The notes under the pieces were generated by a model. That model was not told the DNA's origin. It ran no database searches and was given only the letters and a program-made list of their open reading frames with translations. The position numbers and the translations under genes are program-made. Positions 24,201-36,200 of a DNA stretch of 64,000 nt are shown one piece after another. Positions within the stretch are counted from its first letter, which is position 1; each line of letters begins with the position of its first letter. This DNA is from Colius striatus (lineage: Eukaryota > Chordata > Aves > Coliiformes > Coliidae): the NCBI RefSeq assembly GCF_028858725.1, contig NC_084776.1, positions 2,666,001 through 2,730,000 of the forward strand, written 5' to 3'.

Positions 24201-27200
24201 CATTAGGAGGCTGTGCAGCTCAGGTGCAGAACACCCTCTGAATTAGGAACAGTCCATTTGCACGTGACTTGTTAATGAGCTGGTTAAAAAGAACTTACAA
24301 CCTTTTCCCTTTTCCACAACAAATGTTTTTCTTGTGTTTTAAAGGTGCAGAAGGTGTTGCTGGATTTGGATATGCAGCCAATCAGAGACAACCAAGCTAA
24401 AAAACTAAGTGGAGGGCAGAAAAGGCGTCTGTCAGTGGGAGTTGCTGTTCTCGGGAACCCCAAGGTGGGTGATGGGCTGGGGGGGTTCCCAACTTGGTAT
24501 TGTCAAAACCAACTGACACATAATAATGTGTAAGATGCAGAAATAGTTCTTTTGAGCATCTGTTGCTCTTATTTTTAGTTCTTTAATGGTTTAAACAAAA
24601 TCCCTTCAGTAGCTCAACCTTTATGCTTGAGGGGTTAATGGCAGCAGCTCTGGATTTTCTCTCCTTGTGACTTAAATAGTGGGACAAGTTTTATGTCATT
24701 TCTGACAGGTAACATTTAGCCCCCAACAGTGAACCTGTCATAGACTTTCCTTGCAAAGCCATCAGGCACTTGGAGCAGGGGCAGAGCCAGAGAGCTCTTT
24801 TATGTCACAGCTCTGTTATTTGTGCCCTGTAAGAACGGGGCCTGCTTTTAGATCTGTGTTTAAAAGTGATGTGTGTGACAGTTGGCTGGGATTTTAAAAG
24901 CATGTGTGCATATTTAACCATCCCTTAATAGCAGAGAATCCACAGCTAAATGTAGTTGTGTTAGAATAAACCAGGCTATGGCATTAACTTAGGAGGTGGA
25001 GGTTCCATTTGTCACACAGGGTGATGAATTTGTTCAAAGCATAGTGAGAACTGCTGCCTTGCTTGCTCTGGGGTGTTTCCTCTGTGTTTTAGAGGACTGA
25101 GACAAAAAGCCTGGTGCCTGTCACTTAGGTGGGGTTTCCTGAGGGCACTACCTGGCACCTGGACACAGCTTTGCAATCCCCTCTTGGTTTTGTACCAAGG
25201 TTTTGCTGCTGGATGAGCCGACGGCAGGGATGGATCCGTGTTCGAGGCACATTGTCTGGAACCTCCTGAAGAACAGAAAAGCCAATCATGTGACTGTTTT
25301 CAGTACCCACTTCATGGATGAGGCAGATATCCTGGCTGGTGAGTCCTGCTGGGACCCTGGGGGCAGAGGCACTCGCCTTGTACAGCACAAGCTGATGCTT
25401 CTCTCCCCATGGAGCTTGCCTTTATTTGGAATGTCCAGCTGGGTTTTGAACAAATCTGATTCAAAGAGCCTTCTGATTTTTTGTTTCCAGACCGTAAAGC
25501 TGTGATTTCTCAAGGGATGTTGAAATGCCTGGGATCATCTCTCTTTCTCAAAAGCAAATGGGGGATTGGCTACCGCCTGAGGTATTCCTTCTGTGTGATA
25601 TCATGTGCCATCACGTATCTTTATTGTTTTCTGTTGAAAGCTGTAAGATAGCACTCCCTGCCCCCCTAAAAAATTCCTTTTATCATCTTTGGTGCTCTGC
25701 TGGCTGATAGTTCTGATATGGGTGTAAGGAGAAAAGCATTGGGGACCTTATGATTGCTTATCAATACCTATAAATACCTTGTTCTAGAGAACAAGTCTGA
25801 TGAGGAGTGGCTGAGGGACCTGGGGTTATTTAGCCTGGAGAAAAGGAGGCTGAGAGGAGAAACTTGTTTGGTGCTGAGGTGAGGGAGCCCTGGCCCAGGC
25901 TGCCCAAGGTGTGGAGGCTTCTTGGGAGGTTTCCAACCCCACCTGGACACGTTCCTGTGCCCCCTGAGCCAGGGGAACCTGCTTTAGCAGGGGGTTGGGC
26001 TGGATGAGCTCCCCACCAATTTGGGATTTATAACCCCAGTTCCTTGTTGTCTCCTAGTATGCACATCGATGCCTATTGCAACACAGAGGCTACAACCTCA
26101 CTGATAAGGCAGCACGTTCCTGCAGCCAGCCTGATCCAGAAGAACGACGAGCAGCTCGTGTACACTCTGCCCCTCAGGGACATGGACAAGTTTGCAGGTA
26201 CTGATGGTTTGGTTGTGCTGCAGGGTTAAATGAAATCTGCCAAGTGTGGCTGTAGCCTGCGGTTCTTGTGAGGTTGATGCTTTTATGTGTTTTGATACAT
26301 ATCCATTGTGTGGCTGATTTGGCTGAGGGCCAGTCAGTGAGGTCTGTCTCAGGTGAGTGAGGGCCTGGTCACCTCCTCCAGGAGGATTGTGATGTGTTAG
26401 GAGATGGGGAGATGCCTTTAGCAGAAGGGTGAAGAGACCCCTTTTGTCCAAGAATCCCCTTGTCCTGCAGAAGCATCTGGCCTCCAGCAGGGAGCCAGAA
26501 AGCTCCAAGTGCTACTGGAATTCAGTCCCCTTGTTGGGAGCTGCAAAGAGCATCATGTCACTGCCTTGAAATTCAGTGGTGCAAGGGAACAGAGAGCAAG
26601 ATGTGTTGGTTTCACTAGATGGCAGCAATTACCTGATCAGTCCCACACTACACTCCTTCACCTCCCAGGAGGAAAATAGAAGTGTGACCTTTGTGCTGCG
26701 TGGGAAGCTGAAGGTGAATCAACACTGATGTGAAGATGCAGTTCATATTTCATAAATGGTTTTTTTTTCCCCTTTGCATTTAACCAGTTAATAATTTATT
26801 AAGTTTTACCTTTAGCAGCCACTGCCTGTACTTCTGGAAAACAAACATCTTCAGGCAAGATTGAACCAATTCCCCCAAACTATTGGCAGGAGAAGCTGAT
26901 GTTAGGAATATGCCTCAGCTCCTGGGGCAGAAGAAATTGTGGAGAAGAAATACAGAGAAATTGTGAATTGCTCTGAAGAGCATCTCCTGCTCTCCCACTG
27001 CTCCTCCCATTTTACACAGTTGCATTTCCCTTCAGTGTGACCTTGGCTCTGAAGCTCCTGGTTTTGTCAAGTCACTTCATAGGGCTGGCAAGAGCCCAAC
27101 AGCTTGTTTCTATCCCAAGGTACAAAGAGGTGCTCTCACTCTGAACATACTTTTGGTCTCAGGGATTTTTATCTACACCATCTCTTTGTTCCTGGGCAGG

Positions 27201-30200
27201 GATCTAGGTAGGATGAGCTGCCCTTCAGTCCCTGGGTGTGATGTTTCCATGAGAGAGGGGCTCTTGCAGCCAGTCAGGAAACAACTTTGAGCCCAGGAGC
27301 TCTTGGATGGTAAAGTTGTGTTCAGAAACATTACAAGTCCAGGAAAACATGCTACATTTCCCATACCTGACCAGAGAGACTGAAGTTTGGTGCTACAGGA
27401 GTTTGTCCCTTTGTTCTCAAGCCATGACCTGGGTCTTCATAACTAAGCCAGTGCATTTACACAGTACCTGCTTTTCTCAACCATGCAGGAGGCTCTAGAA
27501 ATGCCTCTGATAGGCTCAAAGGTCTCTCAGGAGATGTTGTAATCCTGCTTCAGAGCAACCAATGCATTTCACTTCTGTCTCTAGGCCTGTTTTCTGACCT
27601 GGACACTCACACCCATTTGGGTGTTATCACCTACGGCGTTTCCATGACGACACTGGAGGATGTCTATCTGAAGCTGGAAGTTGAGGCAGAGATTGATCAA
27701 GCAGGTAGGCTGAACTGAGGCTGTTTTCCTGTTTCCCCTCATGTTTACCTTAGAATTAGTGTAGAATTGCCCATGCCACATCACTGGCAGAGAAGCTTTG
27801 CCCCGGAGGTCAAGATAAGAAACCCTGTTGCAGAGCACTACATCCAGCAGCCAGGCTTTTGAAGTATTTAGCATGAAAAGCACACAGAAGCAGTGAGTTG
27901 GATGGGGAGAGATTCAGCTTTTCACTGACTGTCTCTGCACTAATTAATTTTTCATCCAGTGTACTTACATCTGCCTTCCTTGCTTTACAGCTGGACTTTG
28001 TGGGCAGCTTCTTTAAGTGGGGTTTCTTTTCCTAATGGAGCTTACTTTGAAGAAATTGTAAATGCACAACATGTAACTTGTTTCCAGTCTCCTGCCCTTA
28101 AGGCTGAAATAGCTCAACTTGGCTTTCTTACCCTCTTTTGAATTAACTTTCAATTCAAATGAAAAGTTGAGGCTGCTTAATGTTTCAGGAGAGTTCATAA
28201 CATCTTCTTTTGATGCCAAGTGTGGCTGGTTTAAGCTTTCTTAATCTTTCTAGAGCTTTCTTTGTGATACAGACTAGTGAGCTAGCCTGCTCTGCAAAGC
28301 TTTTACATGGGCAAAAGAGGGTTTAACAGGTGGATGTGCTGGTGCTGAGTAATACAGGAGTGTGCATAGGCTGAGGGTACAAACTCAGGGCAAGTTGCAC
28401 CTTTTGCCTGGCAGAAATGAGTGGCATCTGCCTCAAGTGTCTGCTGTGCGTGGGACTCGGAGCTTTAAGGCAGATCAGTGTCATTGAGATTGGGATGAGG
28501 TGAGCTGAGCATGGGGAAGGACTCAGTGGCCACCCAGCTTTGTCCAGCCCTCCCATTTCAAACCACATTGCTGTGTCAGAGCATCAAGTTTGTGGAGTTT
28601 TACCCTCTTCTCTTTTTTTCCCAGATTATAGTGTGTTCAATTCCCAGCAAGTGCAGGATGAAATGGATACGAAATCACTCGATGATATGGAGCAGAGCCT
28701 CCTGATGCTCTCAGAGGCAAAAGCACCAGCAATGAGCAACACAGCCCTCTGGAAGAAGCAGGTTTCCACCATAGCAAAAGTTCATTTGCTTAGTCTCAAG
28801 AGGGAAAATAAATGTGTGAGAGTTATGTAAGTATGGGGCCTTTCTCAGATATCCCAAAACCTGTTGCAATGATACCAGAGAAGTGGCAGGATGAGATTAC
28901 TGTATTGTTCCCCATAGTTAAATCTCAACAGTAACAAATATTGGTGTTGAACACACTCTGTTTTGGGGTGAGGGGGATGTTTAGTAGCATGAACATGGAG
29001 TTGGCTTCCACTGGATTTTAATCAAACTGAAACTTTTGTTTCTTTCAGGTTGTTGCTTTTTCTGATTTTTCTTGTAGTTCAGATTTTGTTGTTTTTCATA
29101 CACCACATCATCAAAAATTCTGTAGCTGCTATCAAACTTTCCCCAGATTTGTACTTGCTGAAGCCTGGAGAGGAATATCACAAGTACAGGAGTCGTCTCC
29201 TGCTGCAGAACTCCACAGGTAGGAGAGTGGAGATGCTCCTGCCTCCACCTCTCTCTTTAGCATAGCCTTTCACATGGTGGGGAAAGAGGCTGTGTGCGAC
29301 TCTTAGGGTTGGAGACAGACTTTTTCCTTGAAGTTAACCCAAATGAAGAGCTTTCAAGTATGCAGAGCTGGGAGAGAGTGGGTATAATTTGTGCTGTAGG
29401 GTTTGATTCAGAGATCCTCCTCCTCTCGTGTCTGAGAGCTTTGTGCTCACTGTGTTGTAAGATGACCTGTAGGAACAGAGGCATTTAGATCCCTCAACAT
29501 TAAAATCCTGCTACAAAGCATTTTGGAAAATCCCTTTTTGTTTCAATTTAGGATGTTTTAAACATGTAGCAGTGATCTGGGCTGTAGAAACCAGGATCTG
29601 TTGGAGCTATTGGGAGGCTGTGCTTAATACAACTGTATTTCTGCAGACACCGTGTCAGAGTGCTGCTGGCTTCCTGCTCTCTTTGCTAATTCTCTGCTCA
29701 ACTGGAACTTCTGAGCATCCTGATACTGCTGGTTGGCAGCTGTGCTTCCTCACTGCTGCATTTAACTTGCACAAATTAATTGGAGACTATTACCCCAAAA
29801 TGGTCTCGGCTTCTTCAGCAGCCCTTGGGTGGGAAGCCAAAATAACAGTGTTGATGTTGTTTAGAATGGCAGAGAACTCTTTTTGGTGGGCATGTAGAAG
29901 GAAACAGTGGCCTTTCATGATGGGGTTGTATCAGTGAGAAACTGCATCAGTGAATCTGTGTAAAACACTCTAAGCTGCTGATAATGATGGTGTTTCCCTC
30001 TGTCTTACATCAGAGTCGCATATTGATGACATTGTCCACTCTCTTGGGAGCATGAACATCCTCTTGGAGATGTTCAATGACAGTGATTATGTCTCAGCTG
30101 CACCTCACAGCGCAGGCTTGAACGTGTTTGACCTTCAGTCCAGACAGGTGAGATGGGCAGAGCAGCTTGGTTGTGTGACAAAGAGCAGACAGGCAACTGC

Positions 30201-33200
30201 TTCGGGAGCTGGGTTTGTTGTACTCCTGCCTGAGAGGCACTTAGTGAGTCATGTAATCAAATAATATCATCTATTGCTACTTGTACAAGAGGCCTGGAAA
30301 GAGGACTTGTATTAACAGGATGGAAGGGTTATCTAAATAAGTGTTCTTCCATATTGATAACTGCAGTAGGCTGATCAGCTGCCATCCCCTTTGCTTCCCC
30401 ACAAGGACACAAAAAGCCAAGAGAAACGTTTTACTTTACAAGAGACCTGACAGAGGAGTTTTTATATTTGTACTTCTACTGGGTGAATTAGGGTGTGACA
30501 GAGGTGCAGTTCCACAGTGCTCTCGTGTGTAAAGAAAAATGAGTGCTGTGGACTGTAGGTTTTCACACCAGCATGGTCCCTTGAAGGAGTGTCAGAAAGA
30601 TTTGAACACTGGGGCTGTATTTAATCTCCAGCAAAGGAACTGCTTTGCAATGTGCCAGCTCTGTCTCCTGTTCCCATTTTTATTCATTGCAAGCTGTTAC
30701 CATCAGTCTGACAGCACAGCCCTCAGCTTAATGTATACTTTAGCCTGTCTGGTTTTTAAATGCATTAGTGAGAACATACAAGTGCAGGTCGTTGTGTGTT
30801 TTGTTTCTCAGACTGTAATTATCTGGAGCATCATTTGTCAGAGCATCCCAGTTGCATAAAACATTCTGAGAGTTTATTCCAAATCATTTGTTGTCTGTGA
30901 GCATGACTGTTTTGCTGAATTAGGATGTGTGTGCAGCCACCCTCAGCAGCCCTGCACAGCATCCTCTGTTATGCATCCCAATGTTCAGGTTTAATTAAGC
31001 CCATAGGAGAGCACTCCCAGGGTATTACCCTTCATGCAGAAGGATTAATAGAGCACACACTCTCCTTTTGCAGAACTATGTTTTCACAGTGGTATTCAAC
31101 AGCACCATGGTGCATTCCCTGCCAGTTCTGATGAACATTGTCAGCAATCTGCTGCTGCGCAGTCTGAACGTGACGGAGAGCATTCAGATCTGGAGCAACC
31201 CCTTCATGCAGGTGAGCAGCACCCAGGGCTGTGTGGCAGAAAACACCCTGAAATGTGGGGCTGGGGTGGTCTCTGGGGTGAGAGGAGGCTGGGGAGGCCC
31301 CTGGGGTGAGGTGGGGGGGGAAGGCAACAACATGTTGTGAGCCAAGAGAAGGTGGTTGAGACTGTGTGCAGCAGCGAGGGCTGTGCTCAGCACAGAGCTG
31401 AGGTGGCCTTGGGGACAGGAGAGGAATTGCTGCTGCAGAGAAATTCTCTAGAGGGTTATTAGACATTCATAAACACTCCCAAGAACTTCCATAGGTGTTT
31501 TTCATCATACTGCAGCTCAGATGATCCTGAGATACGTGGTCTATATGCTTTAGCATTTACAGTCGTGTTCCCCTGCTGAGTGTGGTTTCTTTGGTCACCC
31601 ACATCCTGATATTGGAGAAATCTCATCTGTGTTTTCAGGATCTTCCAGACACAATTTTCAGACTGGAGATCTATTTTGAAGCTGTGTTGCTGGGGATCAT
31701 TGTCACAGGAATGCCACCCTATTTTGGCATGGATAATGCAGAAAACCATAAGGTAAAGTCTCCCAGGTGTTTATTCAGAGGCTGCACAAGAGCTTGCAAA
31801 GCTTAGGAGGTTTCTAAAAACACCTCAAGAGGTGGTACAAATGCCTTTTGTAGTTAGAGTGGTGTAGTTAAGGTGTTACAGTGCCTTTTGCCTTGAGAGG
31901 CAGCGTGGATGTGACTGCACTTTGCTGCCTGGGGTAGAGCAGGTTTGGGAAAAGCCCTTTTGCTGTCTGTGGATGTGCTTTTCACTTCTCTGTCAGCTGA
32001 AATCAATAGGTGGGTACCATGCTGATGCCTCATCAGTGTAGAAGCAGCGTGTTAGAGGGGAAACAAGACCTTGCTCATGCTCTGAGACACAGGAACATTG
32101 TGTTAATTTTAATTAGCACTGTGTTTCCTTTCCCTGCTGCAGATCAAAGCATACACACAGCTGAAGATAGCAGGACTCTATCCCTCTGCTTATTGGACTG
32201 GGCAGGCTGTGGTTGACCTCCCACTGTTTTTCTCCATCCTGGTGCTGATGATAGGCAGCCTCTTTGCCTTCCACTATGGAGTTTATTTCTACGTGGGCAA
32301 GTTCCTCGCTGTGGTGAGAGCACGTGGGGATGTGAGAGTGTGGTTGTGGCTCTTCCTACAAGTGTTTGTTTAACCTGGAGAAGAGGAGGCTCAGAGGAGA
32401 CCTTATCACTCTCTAAACTCCCTGACATGAGGTTGGAGTGAGGTGGGGGTCAGTCTCTTCTACTGAGTAATGAGTGGCAGGACAAGAAGAAACAGCCTCA
32501 AGTTGCCCCAGGGGAAGGTGAGATTGGAGCTGAGGCAGAACTGTTTCCCTGAGAGGGGTGTCAGCCCCTGTGCCAGGCTGCCCAGGGAGCCTGGAGGGAT
32601 CCCAAAGCCCTGGAGCTGAGGTGCTGAGGGCCAGGGGTTAGTGCTGGGCTGGGCAGGGTGAGCAGAGGGCTGGGACTTCAGGAGCTTCAAGGGCTTTTCC
32701 AACCAAGATGATTCTGTGGTTTGTTTTCTTAGATGGTTCAGCAGAATTTTTCCAACCCACATACATGGAAAATGTCACATTCAGGCTGCTGAGCATGGAG
32801 GCACCAGCCAGGCTGCACCAAAGGCAAAAAAGCCCTGTTATTTGCAAGGAAAAACACATTCAGGTTTTGGAGTTTCATTCAGAGCTGGAAGCAAATGGAT
32901 CTTTAAACCAGCATCTTCCAAGGAAATGCTTTTCTCTCCTACTTGCTCCATCCTCTTTGCCTCTGATCAATAATTGCTGCATCTGCATTGGCATGCTGCT
33001 GCTGACAAGGTTACAGTGACCTTGAGCACACACCAGCTCCACAATGAATTGCAGCACGGGATTGAACTGAAGACACTACATGTGTTTTATATTCAGCAGG
33101 GGCTTCTCTGAGATGCTGCCTGTAATTGGGAAGAATCAATTTTTCCTTGCTGCTCTCCCAGAAGCTCTGAGTGAATCAGATTTGGGTTGTGACCATTGCA

Positions 33201-36200
33201 CTGCAGGGCTGGTGTTTCTACTGGTGCATCTACCCTGCTTTTGATTTCTGCAAATAATACTAAGGCTGAAGGTAGAATTCCCAGTATTTGCCCAAATCTT
33301 TAGGTCAGCTTTTATTTGTGTCTTTCAGAGTATATTTTCTATGTACCAAAGTGGCAAAATACATCAAATTAAGTGACAAAGGTGAATCCAGAGTTATGTG
33401 GCAGACTAAAGGAAATCCAGTAGATACTGACACCAAAGAAAATCACCTCTGGGTTCTTGCTGTAGGTTTCCTGAGGAAGCTTTCCTGTCTTTGCAGATTT
33501 TCTGCCTGATTGGTTATGTCCCATCAGTGGTGCTCTTCACTTACGTGGTCTCCTTCACCTTTAAAAAAGTCCAGAACACAAAAGAATTCTGGTCATTCAT
33601 CTTTTCAGTGGTGAGTAACTTTACCTTGAGTCCAGTAACTTGGGAGATTGCTTCTCTCCAAAGCCACAACAGGCTTCTGAGGTATTTTATTTGTCTGAGT
33701 GTCCTTAATACACAAGAAACATTTTCCAATGTCTCTTTGTCACTGCTGTATCTTAAATGATGAAAGCTTTAAAGGATGAACCTGAAATCGGATCACTTAT
33801 GCTTACAGAGGCTGAAGTGAATGGAAATGGACTTTTTCTTCCCTTTTCTTTTGTACAGACAGCCTTGCTCTGCACTGTTGTCACTGAAGTGGCTTTTTTT
33901 CTGGACTATTACCTGGTAACCACCATCCTGCATTACGTCTTCTCCATCTTCATTCCTATTTATCCCCTCATTGGCTGTCTGATTTGTTTTATAAAGGTAA
34001 GGGGATGTAAGAAATCCTCTCCAGAGCAGTTGTAGGTGGCTGAGGTTGGGTGGGTGTCTTTGATGGTAACGAGACAGTGCTTAGCTCGTGGTGTGATGTC
34101 CTCCATAGGCATTTAACATGTGAGGAATAGCAGCTGCTGGGGAAAGTCACCTTTTTCCTGTAAACAGTGTTGTAGTTTTTAAACAAGGAAAGAAGCAAGT
34201 CTTGCATTAAATATCTAAAGGAAAACCATGTGTTTCTCAGCCTGTGGACTGATGGGAGATGGGTTGATTGGGAGTCAATGGCATTAAACCAGCAGCAGCC
34301 CCAGGGACTTCAGTGGAGTTTCACTGGGGTCAGACTTGTGTGAGCAGGATCTCTGCAAGAGCTCAGAGAGTGCTTGAACAGCATCACTTAAATGACTGAT
34401 TTGAGATGAGAGCAGGATGTAGAATGTGCAGTCTCTGGTAGGTGATTATTTACCTAGATGTGTTTTTTCTGCCCTGTCAGGTCTCATGGAAAGGCAAACG
34501 AAAGAGCCTTGGATATTACGACCCCTGGGACCGGCTCCTGGTAGCAGTCATAGCTGTAAGCATGGCTATTTGATTATCTGCCATATTTGCTGTAGAGAAT
34601 TGCTAACTCCTACTGGGAAGCCCCTCTGTTCAGGCATCCATTAATAAAGATTTGATGTAGTGCTGAGCGTTGCTGGAGCCTGCAGCTTTGCAACCTGTTG
34701 CAGCACAGTGTGAGCAAAGCTGCTGTGCCCAGCAGCTCAACATCTGCTGCTTCATTAGTCTTATTAACAGTGCTCATATTAATCCTGATTATTGTGGGAC
34801 TCTGTGCTGATGGAGCAAGGACTCCAGAGCAGGGGACAGGCTCTTCTCTCTCCAAAACCCCAAATAATTGCCGTTAGATCTAAGCAGACTCTGGTTGTGC
34901 ATCCTCAGTGTCGACCCACTGAGCAGCACCTAATGATGCAGCTCATCTTGGAAACATCAGCCCTTCTGTGGTGGTGAAGAGCTGGAGCTTCTTGTCACTC
35001 ACCACCCTGGTGGGATCACTTATAGGATCACCAGCCTTGGAGGACTGGCAGGGCTCTTGAGTAACCAGAACAGGACTTGTCTGTTTTAGCCCTATTTGCA
35101 GTGTGTCGTGTGGCTCTTCCTACTGCGGTGTTTCGAGCTGAAGAATGGAGGGAGAACAATTAGAGAGGATCCATTTTTCAGGTGTGTCTCTGTTAAATAG
35201 GCTTTTTCAAAGTTAATAGTGCAAAGAAATTGTTTCTAGAGCAGTGCTGGTGCTGGAGTGTGCAGGGTAGAGTTGTGGGGGAGAAAATAAAATGCCTTTG
35301 GTTATATCCCATGCCAGGTGTGTTAAAGGGCATGTTCTCCTGTCTTTAGCTACCTGGGATTCAGTCACTAAAGTGCAGAAACAGAGTTTTTGTTTCCTTT
35401 TAAGTTATGTCAGTGCAAAATCAGGAGTTTTGTGAGGATGCCCCCTATATAAAAATAGAACTCCCTTTGCCATTGCATGGTTAGAGATGCCATACCCCAA
35501 CAAAGGGCTCAGCACAAAGGTACCAGAGTTGCAATCATTGACAGCCCTTTCTGCTCTTTTGGGGCTTCTCAGATGTGCTGCAGAAATGTCTTACTCCTGG
35601 CTTTGGCAAACAAATTGCTTTCTGCATCAAAGCAGGGAGCAAATCTCAACTGGATGCCAAGCAGAGGCATCATGTTGATTTCCTCCCCTTAGAAAATGTT
35701 CTACAAAAGCCAAAAGCTGGAAGTTCCCAGATGTCTCACGTGATGAGAACGAAGATGAAGATGTGAAGGCAGAGAGGCTGCGTGTCCAAGAAATACTGAG
35801 CAGCCCCAGAAGTGAGGAGGTGATGCTCTGTGCCTACAGGCACTAACCCAGAACCCAGACTGGGAGCTTTCCCAGTGGGATCTGCAACCACTTCTCTTCC
35901 TAGGTGCCAGCAATCCTGGTCAGCAGCTTACACAAAGAGTTTGATGAAAGGAAGGAATTTCTTCTGGGGAGGAAAATCAAGAAAGTGGCAACAAAACACG
36001 TTTCCCTCTGTGTAAAAAAAGGTCAGAGTTCAATGGCATCCTGTTGGGATGGTTTAGTTCGGAAACCAGCTCTTGGACCTGACTTATGGGCAATGTTTTG
36101 TGTCTTTCTTTAGGAGAAATCTTGGGTTTGCTGGGACCCAACGGGGCTGGGAAGAGCACATTGATGAGTATGCTCGTTGGGGAGATCGAGCCCACCAGCG

